DNA of 50,843 nucleotides from Bacteroidales bacterium UBA755. Lineage in GTDB: Bacteria; Bacteroidota; Bacteroidia; Bacteroidales; UBA932. The position numbers were made by a program, and so were the translations under genes. Every line of letters starts with the position of its first letter. The first letter of the stretch is position 1. Below the pieces are notes generated by a model. That model had not been told where the DNA came from. It saw only the letters and a list, made by a program, of their open reading frames with translations, and made no database searches. Shown here piece after piece: positions 32,463-41,459 of the stretch. The stretch covers positions 1 through 50,843 of the forward strand of contig DBKH01000070.1 in the NCBI GenBank assembly GCA_002297815.1, written 5' to 3'.

Positions 32463-33944
32463 ATGAATATGGCCGAGCAAGCAAAGAAAAAGAAGACACT
32501 CTGGAACTTCGTAGATTCCTTCGAAGGAGACAAGGTTGTGTGGATGATCGTCATTATGCTCATCCTATTCTCCATCGTGGCCATATTCTCATCCACTTCC
32601 CTGCTTGCGCTAAAACAGCACACAACAAGGATTGCCATCATCAGCGAACAGATGATAGTGTCGCTCGTTGGTCTGGGGGTAATCTTTGTCTGTTGCAGCA
32701 TAAAAAAGATAGGCTTTTTCAGGATAGTCTCGCAACTAGGCTACGCGGTTTCGATCGGGCTGCTTGCGATTCTTGCCTTGCACATCACAGCAGGACCGAT
32801 CAGAGCATTATACCTCAATCAAGCATGGCGAATAGTTTCAGTCTTCGGATTCCAAGTTCATGTTTTTGAAGTTGTTAAGGTCGCCATGGTCATGTACCTT
32901 GCATGGGCAGTCAATGCTTTCCGTAACGACAGCTTCACCATCGCCAATCTTTTAGGTGAGAAGTACCCTATCTGGAAAAAGCCCCTGACGAAGAAGATTG
33001 CCTACATCTACTTCCCGATTTTCAGTGTCTGTCTGCTGATGATGGTCGGTAGTTTGTCCAGCACCGTGTTCATCGGTGGGATGATGTTCATCACAATTCT
33101 GATTGGAGGAATCAGCATCAAAGAACTCATCAAGCCGATAGCAATAGGAATCGGTCTGCTAGCTGTCTGCTTCTGTGTAAATGCTGCATGGAAAGGCGAG
33201 AACAAACCGTTCCCGCACCTAGACTCCGCTATCAATCGAGTGATTGGAGACGGAATTGAAGACAATCTGAGAACCATGCGTGAGAACCCGCAGAATAGCG
33301 TTGAGTTCCAAGATGCACTTGACAAGGTCAAACAGCCGATGAGCGCAAAAATCGCCATCCATGAAGGGGGACTAATCGGCAAAGGACCTGGAAGAAGTAC
33401 GCAAAGGTACGTTGTACCAATCATGTTTGAGGACTATATGTTCAGTTTCGTGGTAGAAGAGTACGGACTTCTCGGAGGAATACTAGTCATCATCCTCTAC
33501 ATAAGCCTTTTGGCTCGTGGATCCATAATTGTCAGGAACTGCGACAACCATTTCGCTAAGACCGCTGTTGCTGGGCTTGTGCTGCTTATCACATGTCAAG
33601 CCATGATGCACATCGCCATCAACTGCGACATGGGGCCGCTCACAGGCCAGACACTTCCGATGATTAGCCACGGTAATTCGTCATTTTTGATGTTCAGCCT
33701 CGCTTTCGGCATCATCCTGTCCATCAGCAAGATGGCAAAGAGAAAGATTGAAAGGGAAGCAGCCAATGCCGATCCATTGGTCGATAGGGAAATCAAAGAC
33801 GAAGTCAGCAGTAGCATGGATGACCTTGACCAGATGGAGAGCGGTCTAGCAGCAGAAGAAAACCTCGAAGACCTTGACGGGAATATTCCCGTTCACGATA
33901 ATGACATCCCAGACTACGGGATTGATGATCATAACAATGAATAA
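32463..33944 (+). CDS. ftsW: Septal peptidoglycan polymerase FtsW
   Basis: This 493-residue SEDS protein polymerises glycan strands with FtsI. About ten membrane helices are visible, with the typical periplasmic loop (HEGGLIGKGPGRSTQRYVVP), FSFVVEEYGLLGGI and the MISHGNSSFLMFSLAFGIILSISK end (the family's ...GG/SS...PxxS). After ~residue 425 comes a long acidic cytoplasmic tail (DEVSSSMDDLDQMESG... to DDHNNE), longer than in E. coli, which may bind FtsZ-ring partners. The last bases overlap the murG start. Confidence 0.93.
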   Translation: MNMAEQAKKKKTLWNFVDSFEGDKVVWMIVIMLILFSIVAIFSSTSLLALKQHTTRIAIISEQMIVSLVGLGVIFVCCSIKKIGFFRIVSQLGYAVSIGLLAILALHITAGPIRALYLNQAWRIVSVFGFQVHVFEVVKVAMVMYLAWAVNAFRNDSFTIANLLGEKYPIWKKPLTKKIAYIYFPIFSVCLLMMVGSLSSTVFIGGMMFITILIGGISIKELIKPIAIGIGLLAVCFCVNAAWKGENKPFPHLDSAINRVIGDGIEDNLRTMRENPQNSVEFQDALDKVKQPMSAKIAIHEGGLIGKGPGRSTQRYVVPIMFEDYMFSFVVEEYGLLGGILVIILYISLLARGSIIVRNCDNHFAKTAVAGLVLLITCQAMMHIAINCDMGPLTGQTLPMISHGNSSFLMFSLAFGIILSISKMAKRKIEREAANADPLVDREIKDEVSSSMDDLDQMESGLAAEENLEDLDGNIPVHDNDIPDYGIDDHNNE

Positions 33945-35094
33945 CATGGAGCACAAGGCATTGAGAGTCATAATCAGCGGTGGCGGCACAGGAGGACACA
34001 TCTTCCCTGCCGTGTCAATCGCGAACAAACTTAAAGAGCTGAACCCAGAGACTGAGATTCTGTTCGTTGGAGCTGAAGGCAAGATGGAGATGGAAAAGGT
34101 CCCAGCTGCCGGGTACAAGATCGTAGGGTTGCCAATCGTAGGATTACAGCGCCAGTTGAACCTAAAGAATGTGCTCAACGACCTCAGCGTACCGTTCAAG
34201 GTTGTGGCAAGTTTGTTCAAGGCAAAAAAGATCATACGAGACTTTAAGCCGCAAGTAGCAATCGGAGTTGGGGGGTATGCAAGCGCTCCCCTGCTTTGGG
34301 CGGCCACAGGAATGCACATCCCGTCACTGATCCAAGAGCAAAATGGTTTCGCAGGACTGACAAACAAGAAGTTAGGGAGCAGGGTACAATGCATCTGCGT
34401 GGCTTACGAAGGAATGGAACGCTTCTTCCCGGCTGACAAAATCGTCCTGACAGGAAATCCAATCAGAAGCATAATAGTTCCCGCGACTCCGAAGATGAAG
34501 GAAGATGGGGTAAAGGAATATGGTCTTGACCCTTCCAGAAAGCACATTTTCATCGTGGGCGGAAGCCTTGGAAGCAGCCGTTTCAATCAAGTCATGAAAA
34601 AATGGATAACAGACGGATGCAAAGGGCTCGACGGAGTCGATGTCCTATGGCAATGCGGGAAGTACTACAAGTCTGACATTGACAGATTTATGGCAGAACA
34701 GCGAGAGAAGAATCCAGAAGCGCTTCGGAATATTCATCATTCAGATTTCATCGGGCGGATGGACCTCGCCTACGCAGCAGCTGACGTTGTGATTTCGCGA
34801 TCAGGAGCAAGTTCCGTTTCTGAGTTGTGTGCTGCTCACAAGGCCGTGATATTCATTCCTTCACCTAACGTTGCCGAGGATCATCAGACCCACAACGCCA
34901 TGGCTTTGGTAAGGAAGGATGCAGCCTTGATAGTTAAGGATTCCGAGGCAATGGAAAAGATGATTCCCACAGCTCTTGAATTGCTTAAGGACACGGAAAG
35001 GATTGCAGTACTAGAGGAAAACGCAGGTAAGATGGCTCTGCCAGATGCAGCAGGGAAGATTGCAGAAGAGGTTTACAAGTTGATCAAAGGTTAG
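33937..35094 (+). CDS. murG: UDP-GlcNAc:undecaprenyl-PP-MurNAc-pentapeptide GlcNAc transferase
   Basis: This 385-residue glycosyltransferase makes lipid II at the inner face of the membrane. Motifs: SGGGTGGHIFPAVSIA, the GGYASAP loop, QEQNGFAGLTNK, IVGGSLGSSRFN, SRSGASSVSELCA and VAEDHQTHNA. The ATG at 33937 overlaps the ftsW stop by 8 bp; an alternative ATG at 33946 lies just after the stop. A TTG further up is possible by frame but would encode a tail with no family match. Confidence 0.94.
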   Translation: MNNMEHKALRVIISGGGTGGHIFPAVSIANKLKELNPETEILFVGAEGKMEMEKVPAAGYKIVGLPIVGLQRQLNLKNVLNDLSVPFKVVASLFKAKKIIRDFKPQVAIGVGGYASAPLLWAATGMHIPSLIQEQNGFAGLTNKKLGSRVQCICVAYEGMERFFPADKIVLTGNPIRSIIVPATPKMKEDGVKEYGLDPSRKHIFIVGGSLGSSRFNQVMKKWITDGCKGLDGVDVLWQCGKYYKSDIDRFMAEQREKNPEALRNIHHSDFIGRMDLAYAAADVVISRSGASSVSELCAAHKAVIFIPSPNVAEDHQTHNAMALVRKDAALIVKDSEAMEKMIPTALELLKDTERIAVLEENAGKMALPDAAGKIAEEVYKLIKG

Positions 35095-35096
35095 AA

Positions 35097-36461
35097 ATGT
35101 CAAAATATTCAAAAATTTATTTCATTGGCGTCGGTGGCATCGGCATGAGCGCCATCGCAAGATACTACAAGTTCAAAGGCTATCCGGTCGCAGGATATGA
35201 CAGGACGCCTTCCGAGTTGACTCAAGCCCTCGAAAAGGAAGGAATCGACGTTCACTACACTGATGACCCGGATTATATTCCTAAAGATGTCGCTTCAACT
35301 CTGGTTGTTTACACTCCAGCAATTCCTGAGGATCTTAAAGAGCTTGTCTATGTCAAGGAACATGGCTACACGCTAGTTAAGAGATCACGCATGCTTGGAG
35401 AATTGGCCGAAGGGCAAACTTGTCTGGCTGTAGCCGGTACTCACGGAAAAACAACGACTAGCACTCTAGTTGCCCACATCCTGACCGAAAGTGGGAAAGG
35501 CTGTTCGGCTTTTTTGGGCGGCATTTCCAAGAACTACGGTACGAACCTGCTGACCAGCCACACTCCGACAATCGTTGCCGAAGCCGATGAGTTCGACAGG
35601 TCTTTCCTCCAGCTTCATCCTGCGATTGCTGCAATCACTGCCATGGACGCTGACCACCTTGACATCTATGGCACACTTGAAGAGTACAAGAAGGCTTTCA
35701 AAGCTTTTGCAGCACAAGTAAGCCGGAGGCTAATCGTCAAACTGGGATTGGACATTACTCCGGAAGACACGAAGGCTAAAATCCTACATTACAGCTATGA
35801 TGATCAGACAGCTGACTACTACGCAGTCAACTCGAAACCAGATGAGGTTGGACACTACATTTTCGATCTGGTTCATCCTGGAGGCGTGATTGAGAACATC
35901 AGAGTCGGAATCCCAGGTTGGGTCAATGTCGAGAACAGTGTGGCTGCTGCTGCAATCTGCCTCAGCCATGGCGTCTCCCCAGAGGACATCAAAGAGGCAA
36001 TAGGAACATACTCAGGAGTTAAGCGACGCCTAGACGTGCACCTCAACACCCCTCACCTTTCCTACATTGATGACTATGCGCACCATCCAAAGGAATTGGC
36101 CTCTGCGATTTCATCTATTAGAGGAATATTCCCAGGTAGGAAACTCACCGCAATCTTCCAGCCGCATCTGTTCACCAGAACAAGAGACTTCGCTGAGGAT
36201 TTCGCGGCAGCGTTGAGCAAAGTTGACAAACTCATTCTTTTGGACATCTACCCGGCAAGGGAAGAACCGATTCCAGGCGTAACTTCCGAAATCATCTTCG
36301 ACAAAGTGACCGCTCCCGAAAAAGTACTACTGAAAAAGGATGAACTCATGTCGTACCTTGAGAATGAGCCGATTGATGTTCTGGCCACATTCGGAGCCGG
36401 CAACATCGACCGTTACATAACCCCGATAACAAACCTTCTCGAAGACAGGCTTAAGAAATGA
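35097..36461 (+). CDS. murC: UDP-MurNAc:L-alanine ligase
   Basis: This 454-residue Mur ligase starts the stem peptide by adding L-alanine to UDP-MurNAc. The N-terminal IYFIGVGGIGMSAIARYY binds the nucleotide sugar; the ATP loop is GTHGKTTTSTL near residues 114-124; EADEFDRSFL, DADHLDIYG and the DDYAHHPKEL segment are typical. It is 2 bp after murG and overlaps ftsQ by 4 bp (ATGA). Confidence 0.95.
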   Translation: MSKYSKIYFIGVGGIGMSAIARYYKFKGYPVAGYDRTPSELTQALEKEGIDVHYTDDPDYIPKDVASTLVVYTPAIPEDLKELVYVKEHGYTLVKRSRMLGELAEGQTCLAVAGTHGKTTTSTLVAHILTESGKGCSAFLGGISKNYGTNLLTSHTPTIVAEADEFDRSFLQLHPAIAAITAMDADHLDIYGTLEEYKKAFKAFAAQVSRRLIVKLGLDITPEDTKAKILHYSYDDQTADYYAVNSKPDEVGHYIFDLVHPGGVIENIRVGIPGWVNVENSVAAAAICLSHGVSPEDIKEAIGTYSGVKRRLDVHLNTPHLSYIDDYAHHPKELASAISSIRGIFPGRKLTAIFQPHLFTRTRDFAEDFAAALSKVDKLILLDIYPAREEPIPGVTSEIIFDKVTAPEKVLLKKDELMSYLENEPIDVLATFGAGNIDRYITPITNLLEDRLKK

Positions 36462-37234
36462 AAAAAGGAATCAGGATAACCCTCGTCACCGTTGCTATCT
36501 GCTTGGTTGGATTGCTCTTTTTCGTCATTCAAGGAATGAACGAGAAGAGGATTCGGCAACTCACATGCGCGGGAGTCAAGGTTGAGTTCACGGATGATTT
36601 CAAGTTCGTGACGGCCAAAGACGTGGAAGGCTACCTGAGCAAAGAGTATGGAGCCTACATCGGACAACGTCTGGACAGCGTTAATCTGTTGAAAATCGAG
36701 AACATCCTTGACGGGAAAAGCGCGATTCTCAAAGCAGAGGCTTACACGACTCCTGACGGTTATCTAAATGTAAAAATCCGTCAGAGAGAGCCTGTGGTAC
36801 GATTCCAGGAAGACAACAATGGCTACTACGCTGACGAAAAAGGCTTCCTATTTCCTCTCCAACGCAACTACACTTCGATGGTGCCTATCATAGACGGTGC
36901 GCTTCCACTGAACATCGAAAGGGGCTACAAAGGAGAACCTAAAACCGAAGCCGAGAAGAAATGGCTTTCCAAAGTAATCGATTTGGTAAACTACATGAAA
37001 GATTCCAAGATCTGGGCAGAAAACATCAGCCAGATTACAGTCAGAGACAATGGTGATTTAGTCATGATTCCTAGGCTTGGAAAAGAGCTGTTCATCTTCG
37101 GACCACCCACGGATTTCGAACAGAAATTCGATAGGCTCAGCCGCTACTACACTACGATCCTTCCAGAGAAAGGGAACGGTTGTTATTCGACAGTGAACAT
37201 TAAGTACAATGGACAGATAGTCTGCAGAAAATAG
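36458..37234 (+). CDS. ftsQ: Cell division protein FtsQ
   Basis: This 258-residue bitopic protein has a short cytoplasmic part, one membrane helix (ITLVTVAICLVGLLFFVIQ, residues ~5-23), and a periplasmic region starting with a POTRA-like stretch (residues ~40-110), ending with a beta domain that binds FtsL/FtsB. Sequence similarity in this family is low; the position between murC and ftsA and the layout support the call. It overlaps murC by 4 bp. Confidence 0.88.
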   Translation: MKKGIRITLVTVAICLVGLLFFVIQGMNEKRIRQLTCAGVKVEFTDDFKFVTAKDVEGYLSKEYGAYIGQRLDSVNLLKIENILDGKSAILKAEAYTTPDGYLNVKIRQREPVVRFQEDNNGYYADEKGFLFPLQRNYTSMVPIIDGALPLNIERGYKGEPKTEAEKKWLSKVIDLVNYMKDSKIWAENISQITVRDNGDLVMIPRLGKELFIFGPPTDFEQKFDRLSRYYTTILPEKGNGCYSTVNIKYNGQIVCRK

Positions 37235-37238
37235 ATAA

Positions 37239-38849
37239 ATGAATATGGAAGAGAGATACATAGCATCCGTTGACTTGGGAACATCCAAACTGGCAGTGTG
37301 CGTGGCCAAGGTCACGGACCAGAATGTCGAGGTGATCTACTACAAGGAATCGCCTTCGCTTGGGATACGCTACAGCTATGTCCTGATTCCAGGAAAAGTC
37401 AAGACCGAATTGAGATCCGCGATTAGCGAAGCGCAGCAATCGCTCCGAATCAAAATCCAGCAAGTGATTGTTGGACTGCCGCGCTGGTACGTGCGTCAGG
37501 AAACGGCCTCGGCCAGCATGACAAGGCCAGAACCGGACGACTTGATTCAAGAAAGCGAGATTCGCGCTCTGAAATCCATGGCTTTGGAGTCTTACCCATT
37601 GGAGGACTCAACCAAAGAGGTAATCTATGGCGCTGTAGCTCAGTCATTTTCCACAGAAGACTGCTTCAATGAGCCGGAGAACGACATCATCGGAATGGCT
37701 GCAGAAACCCTCGAAGGCAACTTCAAGGTGTTCATCGGGAACCGAAGGTATTCCTCAAACATCGACAGTGTGTTCAACGATTTGGGAATAGCCATCGCTA
37801 AGAAATATTTCACTCCAGGAATCACTGCACGCGCAGTGCTCAAATCCGAACAGATGGAGAATGGGGTCGCTCTGATCGACATTGGAGCCGGGGTTAGTTC
37901 CGTCACAATATTCAAAGACAAAATCATGCGGTTCTACGCTGCAATCCCATTCGGTGGAAATAGCGTGACCAACGACATCAAGTCTGAATGCAACTTTTCC
38001 TACGACCTTGCTGAGAACATCAAAAAGGCCTACGGAGCCTGCATGCCGAACAAATTGTCTTCGCTTGGAGAAAAGTCCATACAAATCGTTGACGAGGATG
38101 GCAACGCCACTGCTCAGGTTTCCGTCAAGTACATCTCTGAAATCATCACTGCGAGGATGAAAGAGATCATCGAAGCTCTCCTGTTCAAAATCCAGGAAAG
38201 CGGCTACGCCTCCGAAGATGACCTCCGCACTGGAGTTGTCGTGACCGGAGGAGGAGCGGAACTCGTGAACTGCGCCAACTTCATCAAGGAGTTGTCAGGA
38301 TATTCAGTAAAAATCGGGCGTCCAAGGAGGTCCTTCTCATGTGAAGGGTGCGCTGAGGCAAGCGAAGCTAGTGCAGCAACGTCCATGGGAATGATACTTT
38401 CCGCAAAAAGCGATCGCACGTTGAATTGCGTGAATGAGGCTGTCTCCCGGCTCGACAATCCAACCGTCACTGAAAAAGTCACACCTCCGGAAGAAAGTGC
38501 AACTCAAATTGCAGAAACCTCAGAGACTTCAACAAGTCCTCTTCAGGAAGAGTCTCCGAAGAATGAAGCAAATGAGGTTGAGCTTGATCCATATTCACAA
38601 ATTGAGAATCCAGTCATTGAGGCAGCGGTAGCGGCAGCTCAAGAAGAAGATGATGATGATGGATCCGGAGTCTTCGACAAGCCAACGGAAAAGGAGATAA
38701 ATGAATATCAAAAGAAGAAAGCTCAGGAGAAAATAAAGAAAAAGGAGCACAAGAAACTGTTCAATTTCACTTGGACAAAACACATTCTTGGCAAGGTAGG
38801 AGAGACCGTTGGAGGTCTGTACGATGAGATGAATAACGAAGAGGTATAA
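37239..38849 (+). CDS. ftsA: Cell division ATPase FtsA
   Basis: This 536-residue actin-fold protein anchors FtsZ to the membrane. Motifs: SVDLGTSKLAVCVAK near residues 7-21, IDIGAGVSSVTIFKD, and GVVVTGGGAEL. It is about 115 residues longer than E. coli FtsA: residues ~410-500 are a low-complexity acidic linker (EEDDDDGSG), then a lysine-rich helix and a terminal stretch (FNFTWTKHILGKVGETVGGL) that could be the amphipathic membrane anchor. It starts 5 bp after ftsQ with ATGAATATG. Confidence 0.93.
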   Translation: MNMEERYIASVDLGTSKLAVCVAKVTDQNVEVIYYKESPSLGIRYSYVLIPGKVKTELRSAISEAQQSLRIKIQQVIVGLPRWYVRQETASASMTRPEPDDLIQESEIRALKSMALESYPLEDSTKEVIYGAVAQSFSTEDCFNEPENDIIGMAAETLEGNFKVFIGNRRYSSNIDSVFNDLGIAIAKKYFTPGITARAVLKSEQMENGVALIDIGAGVSSVTIFKDKIMRFYAAIPFGGNSVTNDIKSECNFSYDLAENIKKAYGACMPNKLSSLGEKSIQIVDEDGNATAQVSVKYISEIITARMKEIIEALLFKIQESGYASEDDLRTGVVVTGGGAELVNCANFIKELSGYSVKIGRPRRSFSCEGCAEASEASAATSMGMILSAKSDRTLNCVNEAVSRLDNPTVTEKVTPPEESATQIAETSETSTSPLQEESPKNEANEVELDPYSQIENPVIEAAVAAAQEEDDDDGSGVFDKPTEKEINEYQKKKAQEKIKKKEHKKLFNFTWTKHILGKVGETVGGLYDEMNNEEV

Positions 38850-38855
38850 AAAGAA

Positions 38856-40142
38856 ATGATTATGGGCGACATGATTGACAATTTTGACATAGATTTGGCT
38901 GAAACCAGCCCGATGATGACACCGATCCAGTCAATGATTAAAGTCATCGGAGTTGGAGGTGGAGGATGCAATGCTGTTAACTACATGTACCGAGAGAAGG
39001 TGGAAGGGTGCAGTTTCATCGTCTGCAACACCGACCGACAGGCTCTTGACGGGAGTCCTGTGCCTGTCAAGATCCACATCGGAGAGAATGCCCTAGGAGC
39101 CGGGACCGATCCGGCCAAGGGGCGCAAAGCCGCATTGGAAGCTCATGATCAAATTGATAAAGTTGTCCTTGGCAACGACACCCAAATGCTGTTCATCACT
39201 GCCGGGATGGGTGGCGGCACAGGTACGGGAGCTGCACCGATCATCGCCAAGATGGCCAAAGACAAAGGCATTCTGACCGTTGGAGTGGTGACTCTTCCTT
39301 TTGAAAACGAAGGCGATAATGCCATGTCCAGAGCCATAGACGGCATCCACGAACTCGTGAAGAACGTGGACAGTCTTCTGATCATCAACAATGAGAAACT
39401 CTACGATTTCTTCGGTAGCCACCTCGTCCATGAGGCTTTCCCGAAAGCAGATGAGGTCCTCTCCACCGCTGTCAAAGGCATCACGGAGATCATCAGCCGT
39501 CCAGGCTACATCAACGTGGACTTCGAAGACATCAAGACCATGATGCGCAACAGCGGAATGGCTCTGATGGGATGTGGGACTGGAACAGGCAAAAACAGGA
39601 TAGATGACGCGGTGAAAGGTGCATTACAGTCACCGCTCCTGAACGACTTTGACCTCAAGACAGCCAAGAGTCTGCTCATCAACATCACCTGCGGCAAGAA
39701 TGACAAGGGGCTGACAATGGACGACCTGTCAGAAATCAACCATAAGATTTCTGAATATACCGGCAATGTCAAGAAATTCAAGACCGGACTAGTCTGGATG
39801 ACAGATCCCGAAATCGGTGACAACATCCAAATCACAGCCATAGCCACAGGCTTCAAGGTCAACGATTTGAGAAAAATTGCCAGAGCCGATCTCGGTAATC
39901 TTATTATCATTGGTAAAGACTTTACATTCGAGAAGCAATCGCTCCCCGAACCAGAGGAAGAAATAAACCTCACCGGCAGAGTCAAGATCATCGGCTACAA
40001 CACTTCCGACAATGTGAAGCGTTTCCATTTCGATCCAGACAAGAAGCCTGCCTTGGCAGTGGAACACGGTCAGAGCCTTGCCGAACTGGAACGCATTCCA
40101 GCCATCAAGCGCGCTGACCGTCAAGAAAAAGAGATGGTGTAG
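38856..40142 (+). CDS. ftsZ: Cell division GTPase FtsZ
   Basis: This 428-residue tubulin homologue forms the division ring. The GTP signature is GGGTGTGAAP near residues 112-121, with IGVGGGGCNAVNYM at the nucleotide-binding start and NVDFEDIKTMM (T7 region) in the middle. After a ~60-residue linker the C-terminal peptide reads IPAIKRADR, the FtsA-binding tail. It ends the dcw operon; its stop lies 12 bp from the stop of the convergent lipoprotein gene, with no hairpin between. Confidence 0.97.
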   Translation: MIMGDMIDNFDIDLAETSPMMTPIQSMIKVIGVGGGGCNAVNYMYREKVEGCSFIVCNTDRQALDGSPVPVKIHIGENALGAGTDPAKGRKAALEAHDQIDKVVLGNDTQMLFITAGMGGGTGTGAAPIIAKMAKDKGILTVGVVTLPFENEGDNAMSRAIDGIHELVKNVDSLLIINNEKLYDFFGSHLVHEAFPKADEVLSTAVKGITEIISRPGYINVDFEDIKTMMRNSGMALMGCGTGTGKNRIDDAVKGALQSPLLNDFDLKTAKSLLINITCGKNDKGLTMDDLSEINHKISEYTGNVKKFKTGLVWMTDPEIGDNIQITAIATGFKVNDLRKIARADLGNLIIIGKDFTFEKQSLPEPEEEINLTGRVKIIGYNTSDNVKRFHFDPDKKPALAVEHGQSLAELERIPAIKRADRQEKEMV

Positions 40143-40154
40143 GCACTTCCGTTG

Positions 40155-40607
40155 CTAATACATCATGCCATCGAACCAGTCATTGGCCCACTTGTCAGTG
40201 ATGTCAACTTTCCATTGACCATTCTTTTCTTTATAGATGGTCACAATCTCTTCCTTGTCGTTGATCTTCCCCGTGACGTAAGCAACGTCAGTGTTAAAAT
40301 AGAGGTCATCGAATTCCCTCCTTTCGGAGAGAATCTTGACTTTGATGTCTCCCTTGATTTTGACCTTCTTCAATTCTTCAGGAAGAGTCTTGTTTCGGGC
40401 TGACTCAGGTGTCATGGCAAGTTCGGACAAGAACGCCCCATCGAACTTGATGTAATCTGCCACCTTGATGTCACCGGAATAGTATAACTTGAAAAACTGT
40501 TCGGCAACTCCAGAAGGAGTTGCCGGGTACTCTTCCTTTGGCGTTGCACAGCAAAGCACACAAGCCAAACCGGTCAAAGCGAACAGTATCGAGATGAAAC
40601 GCTTCAT
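40155..40607 (-). CDS. Small NTF2-like (DUF4878-type) lipoprotein
   Basis: About 150 residues from the chosen start MKRFISILFALTG (40607); a longer reading would overlap the previous gene and lacks a signal. The signal ends in a cysteine-rich lipobox (LACVLCC). The mature part reads PSGVAEQFFKLYYSGD and later VAYVTGKINDKEEIVTIYKEKNGQWKVDI, the pattern of the NTF2-like DUF4878 proteins of unknown role. It starts 2 bp after the preceding membrane protein gene and is probably co-transcribed. Confidence 0.65.
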   Translation of the reverse strand: MKRFISILFALTGLACVLCCATPKEEYPATPSGVAEQFFKLYYSGDIKVADYIKFDGAFLSELAMTPESARNKTLPEELKKVKIKGDIKVKILSERREFDDLYFNTDVAYVTGKINDKEEIVTIYKEKNGQWKVDITDKWANDWFDGMMY

Positions 40608-40609
40608 AA

Positions 40610-41242
40610 CTAAACAGATGCGATCTTCTTCCAACCGATAATTATCATTATAAATGCAATGATGTCAAGGACACCTCCGATGAAACCACCGACAACAGGG
40701 ATGAGGCCAATCACTGCTCCGATTATCGAAAGAATCATTGCAGTGTAGAGTTTAGAAGCACCCTCGCGAGCAATTGTCGGGAAAGTTTGCGAGTTTCTCA
40801 GAGCAGAGTAGCCCAAAAGCATCATGATGCAAGAGATAATGACACAAATTCCTTTGAGGATCCATCCTGCAAGTGGAATAAGGCCCAACACGTAGCCGGC
40901 AATGCTGATAATCGTAGCGGTAAAGATCTTCTGCACTGCATCCTTGTCTTGAAGATTTACCACATTTCTAAAATCCTTCAATCCAAGGAAGAACATGACA
41001 TAACCGGCAATTATCGCCAATGAGATGATGGCATTAAAAGCTACTCCACCGCCTCCACCATTACCGCTGAGCATGGACACTCCAGAAGATATCGAAATAA
41101 TTGGACTTACAACGTTAGCAACTACCCCGCATAGTGAATAAATCAAAACACCGTAATACATCTGCTTTGTTACCGCTGTCCAAGCGTTTCTGTTGAAAGG
41201 CTCAAACTGGCCTTGGTTCTGGAAATTGTTTACTGTTTCCAT
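40610..41242 (-). CDS. Small multi-pass membrane protein
   Basis: This 210-residue protein has four to five hydrophobic segments (for example AIISLAIIAGYVMFFLGL, IFTATIISIAGYVLGLIPLAGWIL, AMILSIIGAVIGLIPVVGGFIGGVLDIIAFIMIIIGW), a polar N-terminus rich in N and Q, and a glycine cluster (GNGGGGG). I recognise no enzymatic motif. A -7-like box TATTTTTG at 41384-41391 on the minus strand lies ~140 bp upstream. It precedes the lipoprotein gene by 2 bp. Confidence 0.6.
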   Translation of the reverse strand: METVNNFQNQGQFEPFNRNAWTAVTKQMYYGVLIYSLCGVVANVVSPIISISSGVSMLSGNGGGGGVAFNAIISLAIIAGYVMFFLGLKDFRNVVNLQDKDAVQKIFTATIISIAGYVLGLIPLAGWILKGICVIISCIMMLLGYSALRNSQTFPTIAREGASKLYTAMILSIIGAVIGLIPVVGGFIGGVLDIIAFIMIIIGWKKIASV

Positions 41243-41459
41243 GGTAAATAGTTTTTTGTACGACCCGCGCTCTATCAGGCCATTGGTTCTAATACAAAAG
41301 TGTAGAGCTAATTCCGCCCACTCAAATCAGCTTGACGAAAACACTTTAAATGTTGATGTTTGAGAGTCTTCTCAAAAACGTTACAAAAATAAGAAAAAAA
41401 CTACTCAATAGCAACTGCTAAATTGGGAAAAGATCACACGCACTGCAATCCAACAAAGA

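Noticed and set aside
33874..33936. Upstream TTG start for murG inside ftsW
   Set aside because: It would add ~21 residues not seen in MurG; the ATG at 33937 or 33946 fits the family's start.
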